Part shown: piece after piece, positions 32,906 through 43,755 of the stretch | Position numbering within the stretch: the stretch's first letter is position 1 | Layout: the number at the start of each line of letters is the position of its first letter | NCBI GenBank assembly: GCA_963576475.1 | Contig: OY754984.1 | Location: forward strand, 18,124,215 to 18,188,214 | Length of the DNA: 64,000 bases | Source of the DNA: Molanna angustata | Lineage: Eukaryota > Arthropoda > Insecta > Trichoptera > Molannidae | Direction of reading: 5' to 3' | The notes under the pieces: model-generated | Told to the model about the DNA's origin: nothing | Databases searched by the model: none | Seen by the model: only the letters and a program-made list of their open reading frames with translations | Program-made: the position numbers and the translations under genes

Positions 32906-33489
32906 AATATTACCAAAAAAGATAATTTTAGACGAAAATATATTAATAGTATGACATATAAATAAATATCTCTGTATTTAATATAAGCAAGTACCTTAAC
33001 TAAATAGCTTTGATGAAATTCTCTGAATATTCCGTATTGATTATGATAATATTTAATATGAAATTGTTCTTGTCTTTGAGAAATATGATACGGTCCAAAG
33101 TATATATAATAGATATAATTCTATCGCCTAATCTATTTTCGTTACGATTAATTTGTCTACCAGTGTTGTCCACTCTTTATCTCTCTCTCTCGACCCTTCT
33201 CAATATTCCTAAACACCATCCCTTAGTTTTCCCTTATTATACAATATTATATCTTTACACTTCAGATCTGTATTGTTCTACAGTAAATACAAGAAATATC
33301 CTTCTCTCTATGTAAGATATTATATTAATTGTTTATACAATATATTCAAAAATTTTACCAACTTGAATTTGAATTTACAAAATGTTGGCTGTATATTTAT
33401 TATTTATTTATTTTGATTAGGACATAAAACAGGAATACAGAAAGAAAAGTATATAATAAATATAAAAAGCATACAATATAAACACATAA
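32906..33489. other. No gene recognised
   Basis: The 101-codon frame at 33010-33315 is low-complexity hydrophobic sequence with no motif. An AAATAAATAAATAA-type tract (minus strand) near 33397-33412 may be a LINE tail. Confidence 0.35.
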
Positions 33490-33990
33490 CGGAATTCTTA
33501 CCTGACTGCGTATTCTCTAACAGTACCCGAAATAGACAACAAATAAGACCCCCACCAATAAGGACAACTTTTGCCCAGCGACATTACCCCTTTCTTGCTC
33601 CTAGACTTTACAATAAAATATTACCTGACATAGAACACAATATCTCACGCGACGAAACAAACTTCAAAAAACTGGTAATTGACTGGCTGAAAATAAATGG
33701 TAGAATACAATCTGCTCATGTCCTGTTAAATATCCTTACATAGTTCACTACTCTGTGCCTTCATAACCTGAGAAACTGTAGGTACTATACCATAGCTTGG
33801 TGCCATCCATTATTTCCACAACAATTAATTATATGGGAGAAAATAACTGAGAGATCACCTTATATTATTCTGATTATTTTTCTTTTCTGTTTATGTTTAA
33901 TTATTTTGCATTCAAAAACATGTAACCTTAGTCCAAATTGAAAAAGTACTGCCTCAGAACAGACTTGTCTAGTGAGACAATAAATTTCAA
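33490..33990 (+). pseudogene. LINE RT C-terminus and 3' UTR with conserved hairpin
   Basis: The frame reads CVFSNSTRNRQQIRPPPIRT, APRLYNKILPDIEHNIS and FKKLVIDWLKIN and stops near 33740, the end of a jockey/CR1-like ORF2. About 210 bases downstream, 33951-33980 folds into the two-level hairpin GCCTC...GAGAC with inner AGAC/GTCT. Confidence 0.75.
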
Positions 33991-34082
33991 AATAAGTACA
34001 TGGTATTATAATAAGTCTTTTTAAATATAGTTAATTTTTGGTGATTGTTATATATAATACAGTGTCCTTGTACACTACTTTT

Positions 34083-34256
34083 TGTTGGGGTGGAACTCTG
34101 ATTATTATGCAGTAAAAGATGTTTATTCTTTTACACTTTATTTACAACACGTTCAAATATACAATATACAAATCAAGGTCAATACTACAATATTATACGG
34201 AGGTATTACTATTAACGGCGAAACGATGAATGGCCGCCCGCGCGTCCATTCCAACA
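34083..34256 (-). mobile_element. Possible short solo LTR (174 bp)
   Basis: On the minus strand it starts TGTTGGAATGGACG and ends CACCCCAACA, with GTAAATAAAGTG as a polyadenylation-like signal inside. Length and ends fit a Copia-type LTR. The flanking pentamers (CTTTT and CTATA) do not match, so a target duplication is not confirmed. Confidence 0.5.
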
Positions 34257-34939
34257 CTATATACACACACAGACATGCTATCTCTTTCACTCACACATCT
34301 CACAAATAATATATGTGCAAATAATGGAAATAAATAATTTCATTTCAATTCTTATTGTTTCACATTCATTATATGTAAGTATTATAAACTAACCACAAGA
34401 ATACAAAAAAAATATGCATATTTAAAAAAATAACAATAAATATCAATTTTTCCAAACAACAGCTCAAAACAAAGTAGGATATGAGGGGATATAAAGAGTG
34501 ATACAATGACGTAATGTATGAAATAAGATAAAGGAAGAAAGAAGGAAAGGTATTAAATTAGGAAAAATGTCATCACTGTTGTATGTAGGTCGCGTTACAC
34601 TCTTAATACATCATGACGATATTGTATAAAGTTGTCATTAAATATAATATCTACTTGCATCGCATACTTAGAATTGTGTGCATTTGTAGCACGCGGTAAA
34701 GTAGCGTTGCGTCTATAGTTCTTCAATAGGGAACATGAAATAATTTGTTCACACGAACTGACCTTTCAGGTACATGGATGTTTGCAAGATTTACCAGCTC
34801 CTGGCGAGTCTATAGCGTTGTTCAGAATTTTATGTAACATTAGTTGGTCAAAAAATATTCTTCTAAATCCAAGGGTTTATTTTACATTATTGGTTTACAC
34901 CTCTACATTATTGGTGTGTATGTATATAAATATTCACAT
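34257..34939. other. No clear gene; possible LINE tail on the minus strand at 34575-34780
   Basis: The minus strand reads LKNYRRNATLPRATN and MQVDIIFNDNF, which could be a LINE C-terminus but is too short and diverged to assign. Confidence 0.3.
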
Positions 34940-35130
34940 GTCATCATCATCAGGCAGGGCATCTCGCACAAACCACAGACTTTAGACCTAGAACGGGCAG
35001 AAGAAGTGTTGGAAGAAATCAATCAAGGTGGTCCGATGATATAAGGTGAGTGGCTAAAGGCGGTCGGATGCATCTGCCCAGGAAAGAGATCCGTGGAGGT
35101 CTCAGGGAGAGGCCTATTACAATTACTGTG
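34940..35130 (+). pseudogene. RTE-like LINE C-terminal fragment, 3' end
   Basis: It aligns to 13420-13615 (GGCAGGGCATSTCGCACRAA through GGAGGTCTCAGGGRGAGGCC). Deletions relative to that copy break the frame. Its last codons are in frame with the LINE that follows, so the long open frame begins here by accident. Confidence 0.7.
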
Positions 35131-35133
35131 CGA

Positions 35134-36785
35134 AAGAGGGCTGATATGATGAAGATTTCAACGCCTACTCAACTAAAAGACTATCGTCCAATTTCGATTT
35201 TACCAATATTATCTAAAGTTACTGAAAGGATAGTATTTAATCAATTCAATGCATGGCTTTGTGCTAATTCTCTCCTTGATCCACTGCAATCTGGTTTCAA
35301 AGCAGGTCATAGTACCACAACTGTACTAGTTAAGATTACGGATGACATAAGACGTGCTATGAACAATAAACAACTTACAATTCTCACACTACTCGATTTC
35401 AGTAGCGCGTTTAATTCCGTTGATTTTGACATTCTTCTTGCTAAGTTATCCTCGCTAAACATAGCTCAGCCAGTATTGGAGTGGTTCACCAGTTATCTTG
35501 GCGACCGTAAACAATGCATAAAGATAGCTAACTCTACCTCTGATTATGCCACCTTGCTGTCTGGAGTACCGCAAGGTGGAGTTTTATCTCCACTGTTATT
35601 TTCCATATTTATTAACTCTATCACTACAAACCTCAGATGTAAATATCATCTTTTTGCAGACGATCTTCAATTATATTTCCATTTTAATATCTCTGATATT
35701 AACAATGCAGTCCTTCACATGAATGAAGATCTTAAATTTATCTCTTCTTGGTCATCGGATCATGGTCTTCTTATTAATCCGACTAAGTCCCAGGCAATTA
35801 TAATCGGTAGTCCTCGTCTGCTATCATCTATGAGGAATTTGCAACTCCCACTACTATATATCAATAACCAATGCATTCCGTATACCAGGGTTGTAAAAGA
35901 TCTTGGAATCTTCATCGATGATGACCTTTCGTGGCATGAACAGGTATCGCATGTTAGTAAATCTATTTTCTTTGCCCTACATTCACTTAATAAACTTAAA
36001 AATTTCCTTCCATTCCGCTGTAAAATAACTCTAGCTCAATCACTTCTTCTTCCATTGCTTGATTATGCCGATGTGTGCTATTTGGATGCAAATGAAGTGC
36101 ATCTCAATAAACTTGAACGTCTTCAGAATATATGTATCAGATTCATCTTTGGGTTGAAAAAATTTGATCGCATATCATCTTACCGCAATCTTCTTTGTTG
36201 GCCCAGGATACGCCAGCGGCGCAATATACACATCTTGTCACTATTGTACAATATTCTCTCGAACCCAAACCTGCCACAGTACCTCAAAAGCAAATTCACT
36301 TATTTATCCAACCATGGACTTCCACTCCGATCTGCTGAACGTACAACACTATCCATCCCTATCCATAATACAGAATTTCTCAGCTCTTCGTTCGAAGTAC
36401 AATCAGCTAGATTATGGAATAGTCTTAGTCCGGATATTGCGTCGTCTTACTCACTTAGTATTTTCAAGAAAAAACTAAAGAAGGAATATTTATCCTTGAA
36501 CACCTGATCCAGATTTCCTTTCCTGTCCTTACCATATCCTTTTTTCTTGCTATGAATTATTATTATTTTTTTTGTTTTAATAGTATTTATGTAAGTGTTA
36601 TACGTATTTTCATTGATTTCTTTTACTCATATTTATTTGCTGTTGTACATACACAATGTTGTAATACTTCGTAATCTGGTTGGTTGGAAGAAATTGCCTA
36701 GTGGCAATAAGCCCGCCAGTGTACAATTATATTTGTTTATATTATGTACAAGAAGATGTATAAATAAATAAATGAATAAATAAAT
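35134..36785 (+). mobile_element. CR1/jockey-like LINE, complete RT domain, 5'-truncated
   Basis: The best-preserved retroelement in the window. In the 485-codon open frame (35050-36507) residues 1-34 come from the preceding fragment. Then follow DYRPISILP (44-52), SGFKAGHSTT (81-90), LLDFSSAFNSVD with the first catalytic Asp (114-125), SGVPQGGVLSPLLF (171-184) and FADD (202-205), the catalytic pair. The post-RT region (LNKLERLQNICIRF, SARLWNSLSPDI) ends at 36507. No stop interrupts it. The endonuclease and ORF1 are missing, so it cannot move by itself. The 3' UTR holds the hairpin ATTGCC-TAGT-GGCAAT (36693-36708) and ends in (ATAA)n. Confidence 0.9.
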
Positions 36786-37489
36786 GATTTCATCATGATT
36801 GATTAAGAGTAAACAAATATTTAATCTATAGTGTAGGTACTTGTGAATATAACGTAGAGTGTAATATTAGAAGGGAAGCTTCATTGTGTAGTGGAGAGTT
36901 TAGCGTTGGCCACAACCCATTCGTTTTTTTTATAATTTCACCTATCAAAACTTTTAATCAGCGGCTGTACTTTTATAGACAATCGAAGCCAATCGCGATT
37001 TCAACCTACCTTATGATAGAATAAGGCGGCAGATAGGTATATTCTAACCTTAGTAATGCGCATCATAGTAATAATCATAGTAATAGATCATAATGGAGAA
37101 TGGCGTCAGGTATAGTGGTTATCATCGAATCCGACTACGAGGTCTACAAATACATGAAATGCATTTAAAGTAAGTTATTAAAAATATGAGCTTCACAATT
37201 GCTCCACTATCTCATTGAAATGAGATATTTTTCATACAAAAAAGGATTCATTTTACTTTTGTAGTAAATGTATTTCTCTTATTTTAATAACTTGGTAAAA
37301 TATTGCAGGGTTCTGTATATTAATTTTCACAGTTTTTAATGGGAAATAGATACAAAATACAAATCAACATTTGTATTAAGTATTAATTTAAATCTAACGA
37401 CCAACTGTTTAAGGCGATTACACTATCTACCGATATTTTCGATGGTGTTTTTATAATATTGTCTATTTTTTTTTAACATGTCCACGTAG
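36786..37489. other. Mostly unassigned; family A outer block at 36885-36990
   Basis: TAGTGGAGAGTTTAGCGTTG then GCCACAACCCATTCGT matches the flank after the TAGTGAGGAG motif at 42710-42745. Nothing else is supported. Confidence 0.4.
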
Positions 37490-37760
37490 GGGACACCAGC
37501 TATTAGGATTTGGGTCTATTTTACTCTTCCGTAGAAGCGCACTACGTAGCGTTGGGAGGGGTTTGCAACCTAGAAAAGAGTTTATTAATTCGGATTTTAA
37601 AAAGACCCCGGTTGTACGAAGATGGAAACACAGAATTCGGAAGATCATTCCACAGTCGGGCTGCTGTATTAATAAAGGAGTTAAGTGGAACTCCAGTGGA
37701 ACTCCAAGTAAGGAATTTGTGGATAAGAATTCAGGATATTTAGTTTTTTCACGAGACAAT
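37490..37760 (-). other. Unassigned transposon-like coding remnant
   Basis: Open frames exist on both strands. The minus one (98 codons, GVPLEFHLTPLLIQQPDCGM) and the plus one are non-repetitive and less AT-rich than their flanks, but I cannot assign a family. Confidence 0.3.
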
Positions 37761-37829
37761 CGCTTCGGCTAATAAAATTTGTTAAAAAAATCACCCAAAA
37801 CGATCTTTGCAAATCACTTTAATCAATCT

Positions 37830-37945
37830 TTGTAGAAAAAGCCGTGAAAAATATAGACCTGGCATACAAATCTCGCGTATCTTGGTTTGAAATTATGTCG
37901 ATATGTTAAGAGATATGAATTATCTTGAACAAATTGAGAGTTGAA
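37830..37945 (+). mobile_element. Helentron/DINE-like 3' end, copy D
   Basis: AAAAAGCCGTGAAAAATATAGACCT and the end hairpin ATGTCGATATGTTAAGAGAT...ATCTTGAACAAATTGAGAG match the last 120 bases of copy B, with a decayed terminus. Confidence 0.6.
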
Positions 37946-38089
37946 CTATTTGTACTGAACTTCTTTTACATTGAAGATTCAAAGTGCTCCAAAATTCTAC
38001 GAGGCGTCCGATTTTTAAATTAGTTAAGATGTAACCAATGGGAAGGTTTTATAACAATAATTTTATCATCACTGGTAATTAATTTTTTT

Positions 38090-38277
38090 TTTTTTTTTTA
38101 TTTTTTTTTTTTAAATGAATATGTCCTTGTTAAACAAGTACATATACATCTTCCTACGCTCCCTAAACTAAGCATAAATGCTTGTCCTATAGGTGAACGA
38201 GATCGGTCGAGGCAGGATTCGAACTCGCGACCACTGGATTATTAACCCAGCGCGCTAACCGCTCTGCCATCACCCAT
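38090..38277 (-). mobile_element. tRNA-derived SINE (fourth family), full length
   Basis: Sense strand is minus. GGCAGAGCGGTTAGCGCG and GCGAGTTCGAATCCTGCC carry the A and B boxes. The 3' end is AACAAGGACATATTCATTTA followed by a long A/T run. It is nearly identical to 31559-31737. Confidence 0.85.
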
Positions 38278-38689
38278 CAATTTGAATGGTGACTTGGAAA
38301 ATTTCCTCGGCCACCATTCAGTGGCGTCTGTAATCGCCCTAAAATCCTTAATTGCTTCAGGAAATCCTTCCTTTCGATACAAACATTAATAAGGGATCAG
38401 GTCTCTTGGAAGATTCAATTGACCGAACATGGTTATTTTATAATTTCCGATAATTGAAATCGCCAATAAACTCAACAATAATAATCATCGATGTATCTCT
38501 GTCTTGCTTATCTGTAATAAATGACAATTTTGAAAATTTATTGCCGGTAATTTTGAAATTAACGCTCTTTGCAAAAACTTTTATCCGATCTGTAATTGTA
38601 GGTAATATCAAACACTTTAATTTGGAAATTCTTGCATACTCGTCATTGAAACGATGTTTATTTTAGAGTCGAGCTGTGGAAGGAAGGGT

Positions 38690-38990
38690 TAGTAATTGAA
38701 AACTTCCATGAACCAACAGAGGTACTTCCAACGGGTCACCAACTACCATATGCAACCTGGAAATCCCTAAATAGACTAAGGATGGGTGTAGGAAGGTGCA
38801 AGGTAAACCTGGACAGATGGAGTATGCTAGAGGATGACCAGGACATGGCATGCGAATGTGGAGAGACGCAGAACATGTCACACCTGATTAATTGCCCACT
38901 TATGGAAGGAGGCTGCTCTGAGGAGGATCTGTGGCAAGCGAATCAGAATGCTATTATGGCTGCAAATCACTGGAGGGACACAATATAGGT
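38690..38990 (+). pseudogene. LINE C-terminal fragment with Cys/His motif
   Basis: The frame reads LPTGHQLPYATWKSLNRLRM, GVGRCKVNLDRW, CECGETQNMSHLINCPL and AIMAANHWRDTI and stops at 38986. It is the C-terminal region of an endonuclease-RT LINE, related to 45650-45990 (minus) and to the tail in the chimera at 55170-55475. Confidence 0.75.
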
Positions 38991-39045
38991 TGATGATATT
39001 GGACACGGAAAAGTATAGTAACGATGTTTATTTTTATGATTACAT

Positions 39046-39862
39046 GAAAATTCTTCGAAACACAATTGTTTGAATGCGCAATTCTACGAATAACAATTTT
39101 TCGAAAATCAGTTATCAGAATGACAACTGTCCGAAAGCAAATTATTAGAACTAACATTAATTTGTTGGAAAACCAATTGACCGAATTTAATATATTTTTG
39201 TGTCATTATGTTGCCTCCTTTGACATATTTGTTGCCAGTAAAATATATTCGATGAAGCCTATTAATACTTGTTGTACTATTGTTGGGTACGTATGTTTGC
39301 ACATTTTTAATAACTGATGTATGACAGCGCGGTGCGTCGCCATGTTGATTCCATAGATTTTTACTATAAATAATATACTATGTAGATGTAGTACCTACTC
39401 CGTGCAAAAAGTGAGTCATGGACTATCGCGCGTTTTACGTTTTGGTTGGCAACATATTTCAGTTTTCCTTACATTTCAACACATCCTAAATAACTTTTCT
39501 CTAAATCTAAATAAACATAGTGTTTTTTACGACAAATAAATCCGAAAACAAGCACGTTTGTCGTAATTCTCTATGGAAAAACGATGTACAAAAACGTAAA
39601 AAATCCTCCGGAAAAATGACTCACTTCGATTCATACAAAATTTGCTAACTACGACACCTAGTATATTATAATAAAAATCTATGGTTTATTCCTCTCACAA
39701 TACTACCAACATGACGTCATAAGAATTCGAACAATTGTAATTTCTGATAATTGTGTGTTCGGAAAATTGTTTTTCGAAAAAATGTGATTCGAATAATTGT
39801 CATTCGTAAAATTGTTTTTCGTAAAATTGAGCATTCGAATAATTGTTTTTCTAATAATTTTC
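39046..39862. repeat. Foldback with arms made of 15-bp tandem repeats
   Basis: The left arm (39060-39195) is a run of 15-bp units of form CAATTNTNCGAANNN, and the right arm (39722-39862) is the inverted form NNNTTCGNANAATTG. A non-repetitive core of about 520 bp lies between, itself holding a smaller inverted-repeat element. No coding content is supported. Confidence 0.8.
39409..39626. mobile_element. Small TIR element nested in the foldback core
   Basis: AAGTGAGTCAT at 39409-39419 is inverted at 39616-39626, and further inside TTTTACGTTTT recurs inverted. About 218 bp long, no coding. MITE-like. Confidence 0.55.
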
Positions 39863-39998
39863 CTGTCGCCATTTTTATTTGGTAGCTTATCTCAAACATT
39901 GAATATTTTTTAAAAGATGCATAATACGCAAACATTGCATTTTTTCCTGTCACACACAATTATGTACTTATGTATATAGATAGGATAGAGAATGTGCA

Positions 39999-40573
39999 AA
40001 ACAAATATTTTTGAAGCACTTAAACTATACATAGATGTAAATTATCATTCCATAACTATCGCCTCTCTGCACAACGTCATAAATTAATGACTAGAAAATT
40101 GAAGGACACTGATATGTTGTATCTACATAAATTGATAAACAATAAAATATACTCCACCGACTTACTAAATTTGATATCATTTAACTGCCCATTACGTCAC
40201 ACCAGGAACCCACTACAATTTACCAACATGTATAACAAATTATTTACAGAATACATTTATTCACAGAACATGTAACAATTTCAATGTGTTCTTTAAGAAT
40301 AATAATAATACCTCTGTAATACGTCATTTTTTAGATTCAAATCATCAGTAATTAAGTTCCTGAATGCCTCTATGGCTTCTGGTGAGTAATGTTTTGCAAG
40401 CTCTTTCCGTCCATTTCCAGATATTCTTTCCATTCCTTTCCCTATATTATAACATATATTACAATTTACACAATATTGATTGTTTCTGTAAACTTAATTG
40501 GTCCACTAATGGAGTGTTATGTTATTCATGTATAATTTGTTATTAAGACTGTATGTTTACAAAATAAAATAAA
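39999..40573 (+). pseudogene. LINE RT C-terminus and 3' UTR
   Basis: The frame reads HNYRLSAQRHKL, then RKLKDTDMLYLHKLINNKIY and CPLRHTRNPLQF and stops at 40275, matching the same region in 41253-41975 (minus) and 63330-64000. The tail AAAATAAAATAAAAAAAT ends at 40573, where a Helentron-like fragment starts. Confidence 0.65.
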
Positions 40574-40740
40574 AAAATATATGCTGCGAAGTCTCTTAGT
40601 TGGTGTTTTTCGACTTCAAATCTGGTAAATCGTGAAAAAACTCTACTACTGCATACGATTCTCTGACATGGGACTAAGATTTATACTGTCGATTCATAAA
40701 GACAAATTAGTTCTCTTGAACGAATCGACAGTTGGATTAT
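40574..40740 (+). mobile_element. Helentron/DINE-like 3' end, copy E
   Basis: ATATATGCTGCGAAGTCTCT, TAGTTGGTGTTTTTCGACTT and the end hairpin with CGAATCGACAGTTGGA (terminus at about 40735) match copies A and B. Confidence 0.7.
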
Positions 40741-41252
40741 AAATTAAACATATTAACTATTACAATTATGAAATTTGAAATAAGTATTTGAAAGCAAAAA
40801 ATGTTTCAACTATGTACGATGTACAACCATTTTAATGGGTGGTAGTTTTGCGTCCAAAAAACACAGCGAGAAGTTCAGTTGAGATGAACATAATGGTTGT
40901 TACAAAGTTATATTTCTCTAATGAGATATTTCTTTGTCTAATAATAAAGAAGTTGACTTCTCGATTTTTCTTGTTTCTTGAAAATAAATGAAGTCACCGG
41001 TCCCAAGTAAATTATCCAACAAAGAGTTAACCTTAGATCCTATCTTGGGAGACATTTCAATTTATTCTTACTAAGAGTTGTATTAAAACTCCAGTTTACA
41101 AAGCACAAAAAGACTACGTTGCATTTGTAAAATGTCATAGCTAATATTATCCTACAATTGTCGGACGATGTTCATACTAATGTGTTAGTCCAATCATTTT
41201 AATAAGTAGGTAATTTTTATAAATAAAAACATATTTTATTTGTGCATTTTTA
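40741..41252. other. No gene recognised
   Basis: AT-rich sequence with no supported feature. Confidence 0.45.
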
Positions 41253-41975
41253 TTATTTTATTTAATTTATTGAAAACAAACATACAGCTAATTAAGTACA
41301 TAGGACAAGCAGACAGTAATACAACAAATTAGCCAAAACGTTTGATGAATATTACTGGTTAAAAACATGTATTGAAAAAGAAACACTACCATTATATTTT
41401 TTGGTGTAGGAAAAGGAAATTGAAAGGAAATGGGGTATTGTGGGAAGCGTGCGTAAGATCACTCAGAGCGATGAAGGAACGTGGCCAAAATGGATAGTTT
41501 AAATCTTCTATGCGATGAGTTGAAGAGATCAATGTCATGAAAGAAAGAATCATAATTTCTGCATGCTCTGTATATGAAAGAGTGCTGTGCATAATTTGTG
41601 CCACAGATGGGAAGTCTGAATGCATATTTTTTCTAGTTTGTCTCGTCGGTATGTTGAAGGGAATTTTCGCAAGAAGTGCTTCGGTGTCAATAATACTGTT
41701 CACTATTTTGTGCAGGAATGTCATGTCAAATACAGTTCGTCTGTTTTCCAAGGACATTAACTTCTGGTGTATTCGGGAAAGAGACAGGTCATTATGATGT
41801 TGTCGGTTCCTGCAGTCAAGATGCTTTAGAAATTTGTTTTGAATGTTTTCTATTATGTCTATATTTGTGTTTTTACATTTTTCAACTTCTGCGATAGCTT
41901 TTTCAACGAAATAAATAAAAATATATAATTCATGTTTAGTTATCATTGAATTCTCCAAATTAAAAATAATGAAGT
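41253..41975 (-). pseudogene. LINE RT C-terminus and 3' UTR
   Basis: The 188-codon minus frame holds IIENIQNKFLKHLDCRNRQH, LENRRTVFDMTFLHKIVNSI, IIDTEALLAKIPF and PTRQTR, the conserved tail of jockey/CR1-like ORF2. Its N-terminal methionine is internal to the original ORF. The 3' UTR continues to a TAAAATAATAAAA tail at about 41253. Confidence 0.75.
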
Positions 41976-41984
41976 ATTAATTTT

Positions 41985-42722
41985 TACTCTTCATATCTCC
42001 CAAGGGGATATAGTGGGGAGTTATGAATTCGTAATTTTTAAGGTAATTTCTTGATTTTAACTAGTATCATGCTGAGATCGTTCTTAAAGTTACACAATGT
42101 AGCTGTGTACTATGTGCTATGTACTGCGTGTTTAACCCACTATATCGATTATTGACTCATTCGATTTTTTTCAAATTTGCTAAAATTGTATACCTATCTA
42201 TTTCACGCTGTGGTATATTGGCGTTGCGTCTGAAAGATAGCAATGAGTATTGTATTATCTTGTTAATTATATATTAATTGTATGACTGTTTGATGGGTCT
42301 CTTGTACTTTGGACAACCGTTGTATACACATCGAATACGAGGAACTTGTGAATAATTAACAAAAAATATAGTGCTAATTGTGAGATAAATAAAGCGTGTA
42401 TTATTTACAAATATTAAAAGACCAAGACATTACACACGCTTAGACCCCATTAGATTTTTGAAGGATGTCTGATCAATGTTTCTCAGTATTTTTAACTGTC
42501 ATTTTTTCAGAGTGACCCCAAGCTCAGTTAATTTAAAATTTGATATTTTTATTTTCAAATCACAAAAAGGCATATCATTCCCATGAAATGGCATTGAAGA
42601 ATTATAAAGTTTCATAATTAATCAAAAATACTAAATACTAAATTTTTTTAGCAAACTCATTTGCTAAAATAAATCCATGCAAAATTTGAATACTTTGTAG
42701 AGTGAATTGTTAGTGAGGAGTA
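41985..42722 (+). repeat. Family A, most complete copy, carrying a solo LTR
   Basis: Blocks in order: CCCAAGGGGATATAGTGGGG, CTAGTATCATGCTGAGATCG, TCGATTATTGACTCATTCGA, LTR insertion, CTTAGACCCCATTAGATTTT, AGAGTGACCCCAAGCTCAG and TTAGTGAGGAG at 42709-42719. Non-coding. Confidence 0.7.
42209..42434 (+). mobile_element. Solo LTR (226 bp) with 5-bp target duplication
   Basis: It starts TGTGGTATATTGGCGTTGCG and ends AAGACATTACA. Direct repeats CACGC lie at 42204-42208 and 42435-42439. AATAAAG near 42391 is a polyadenylation-type signal. The start resembles the solo LTR at 25258-25551 (TGTAATATATTG...GTTGCGCCTG), suggesting related retroelements. No internal region is present. Confidence 0.85.
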
Positions 42723-43079
42723 AAGCGTTGGCCACAACCCACTCGTTTTTATAAATAAAAGGTGAATACCCAAATAATTAGCAGTGTTTTGTACAAATAA
42801 ATCAAAAGCTATCGACTGCCAGACTAACGTTATAGTAGATAGGCTGATTTTTTTTTTATGTAAGGATACCACAGTTGGTAACAATGATTGGATATTTTGA
42901 ACCCTGAGTACTGGTGGCTATCGGAGATTATAGCCAACAAGTATTTATTGAAATTTTCTATTTTACACGTCTTACGTCGTATGAAGATTTATAGCATAAA
43001 AGGAGATTTTTGATACATTTACTACGGAAGACACCAACGGAATTAATGGTTTGATGAGGAAATCGAAAGAAGAGTTGTG
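42723..43079. other. Family A outer flank and unassigned sequence
   Basis: AAAGCGTTGGCCACAACCCA then CTCG matches 36900 and, inverted, 1160. The rest is unassigned. Confidence 0.4.
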
Positions 43080-43575
43080 GCAGGAAACAGAGTGAATGCA
43101 GCACATATCAAAGGAAGCAAAAGTTGCCATTCATAACGCTATCGTAGTGCCAACCTTGACGTTTGCAAGTGAAACCTGGACATGGCAAAAGGCGCACGAA
43201 AGCAAAATAAATTATACATTTGAAATGAGATCGTTAGGAAGAATTTGTAATAGAATGATGTATGACAGATGAAAGATGAAAAAGGTGTCATTACTAGAAT
43301 GAAAGTGAATACATTGTGATGGTTTGGCCACATGGGGAGAATGAATTGGAAACGCCTGACGAAGAAAATATAAATTCAGACAGGAATGAAATGAGAGGTT
43401 GGGGCCGCCCAAGAAAGGGATGGCACGACCATGTCAACGATATTTTGAAAAACGGAAATGTAAGAAGCGTGATCAACAGAAGAAAATGTACGATACGATG
43501 CATAAAAATGTGGCGTTTGGTTCTCTCTGCCTACCCCGCGAGGGACATGGCGTGATGGTATATATACATATATGT
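43080..43575 (+). pseudogene. RTE-like LINE tail (TATG-type 3' end family)
   Basis: Scrambled frames give ETWTWQKAHESKINYTFEMR, WGRPRKGWHDHVNDILKN and GNVRSVINRRKCT, ending WRLVLSAYPARDMA, then GGTATATATACATATATG. Multiple stops. Compare 48565-49165 (minus). Confidence 0.75.
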
Positions 43576-43597
43576 ATATTAGAAATTTCGCCTTCCA

Positions 43598-43755
43598 TTT
43601 TTTTTTATTTCCAATTAAAAAAGAATTACATAAACCATTATTACATAGCAGTATTTAAACAAAATACCTACAATACAAATAAAAAATATATATCAATATT
43701 AGGTACTTGGATATATTGCCTCACTAGGCAAAAGCCTGTTCCGAGGCAATACCTA
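43598..43755 (-). mobile_element. LINE 3'-end fragment with conserved hairpin
   Basis: Positions 43715-43750 fold perfectly: outer ATTGCCTC/GAGGCAAT, inner AGGC/GCCT, loop AAAA. It has the spacer bases ACT and GTTCC shared with 57150-57178. An A-rich tail (minus) lies near 43600. Confidence 0.6.
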
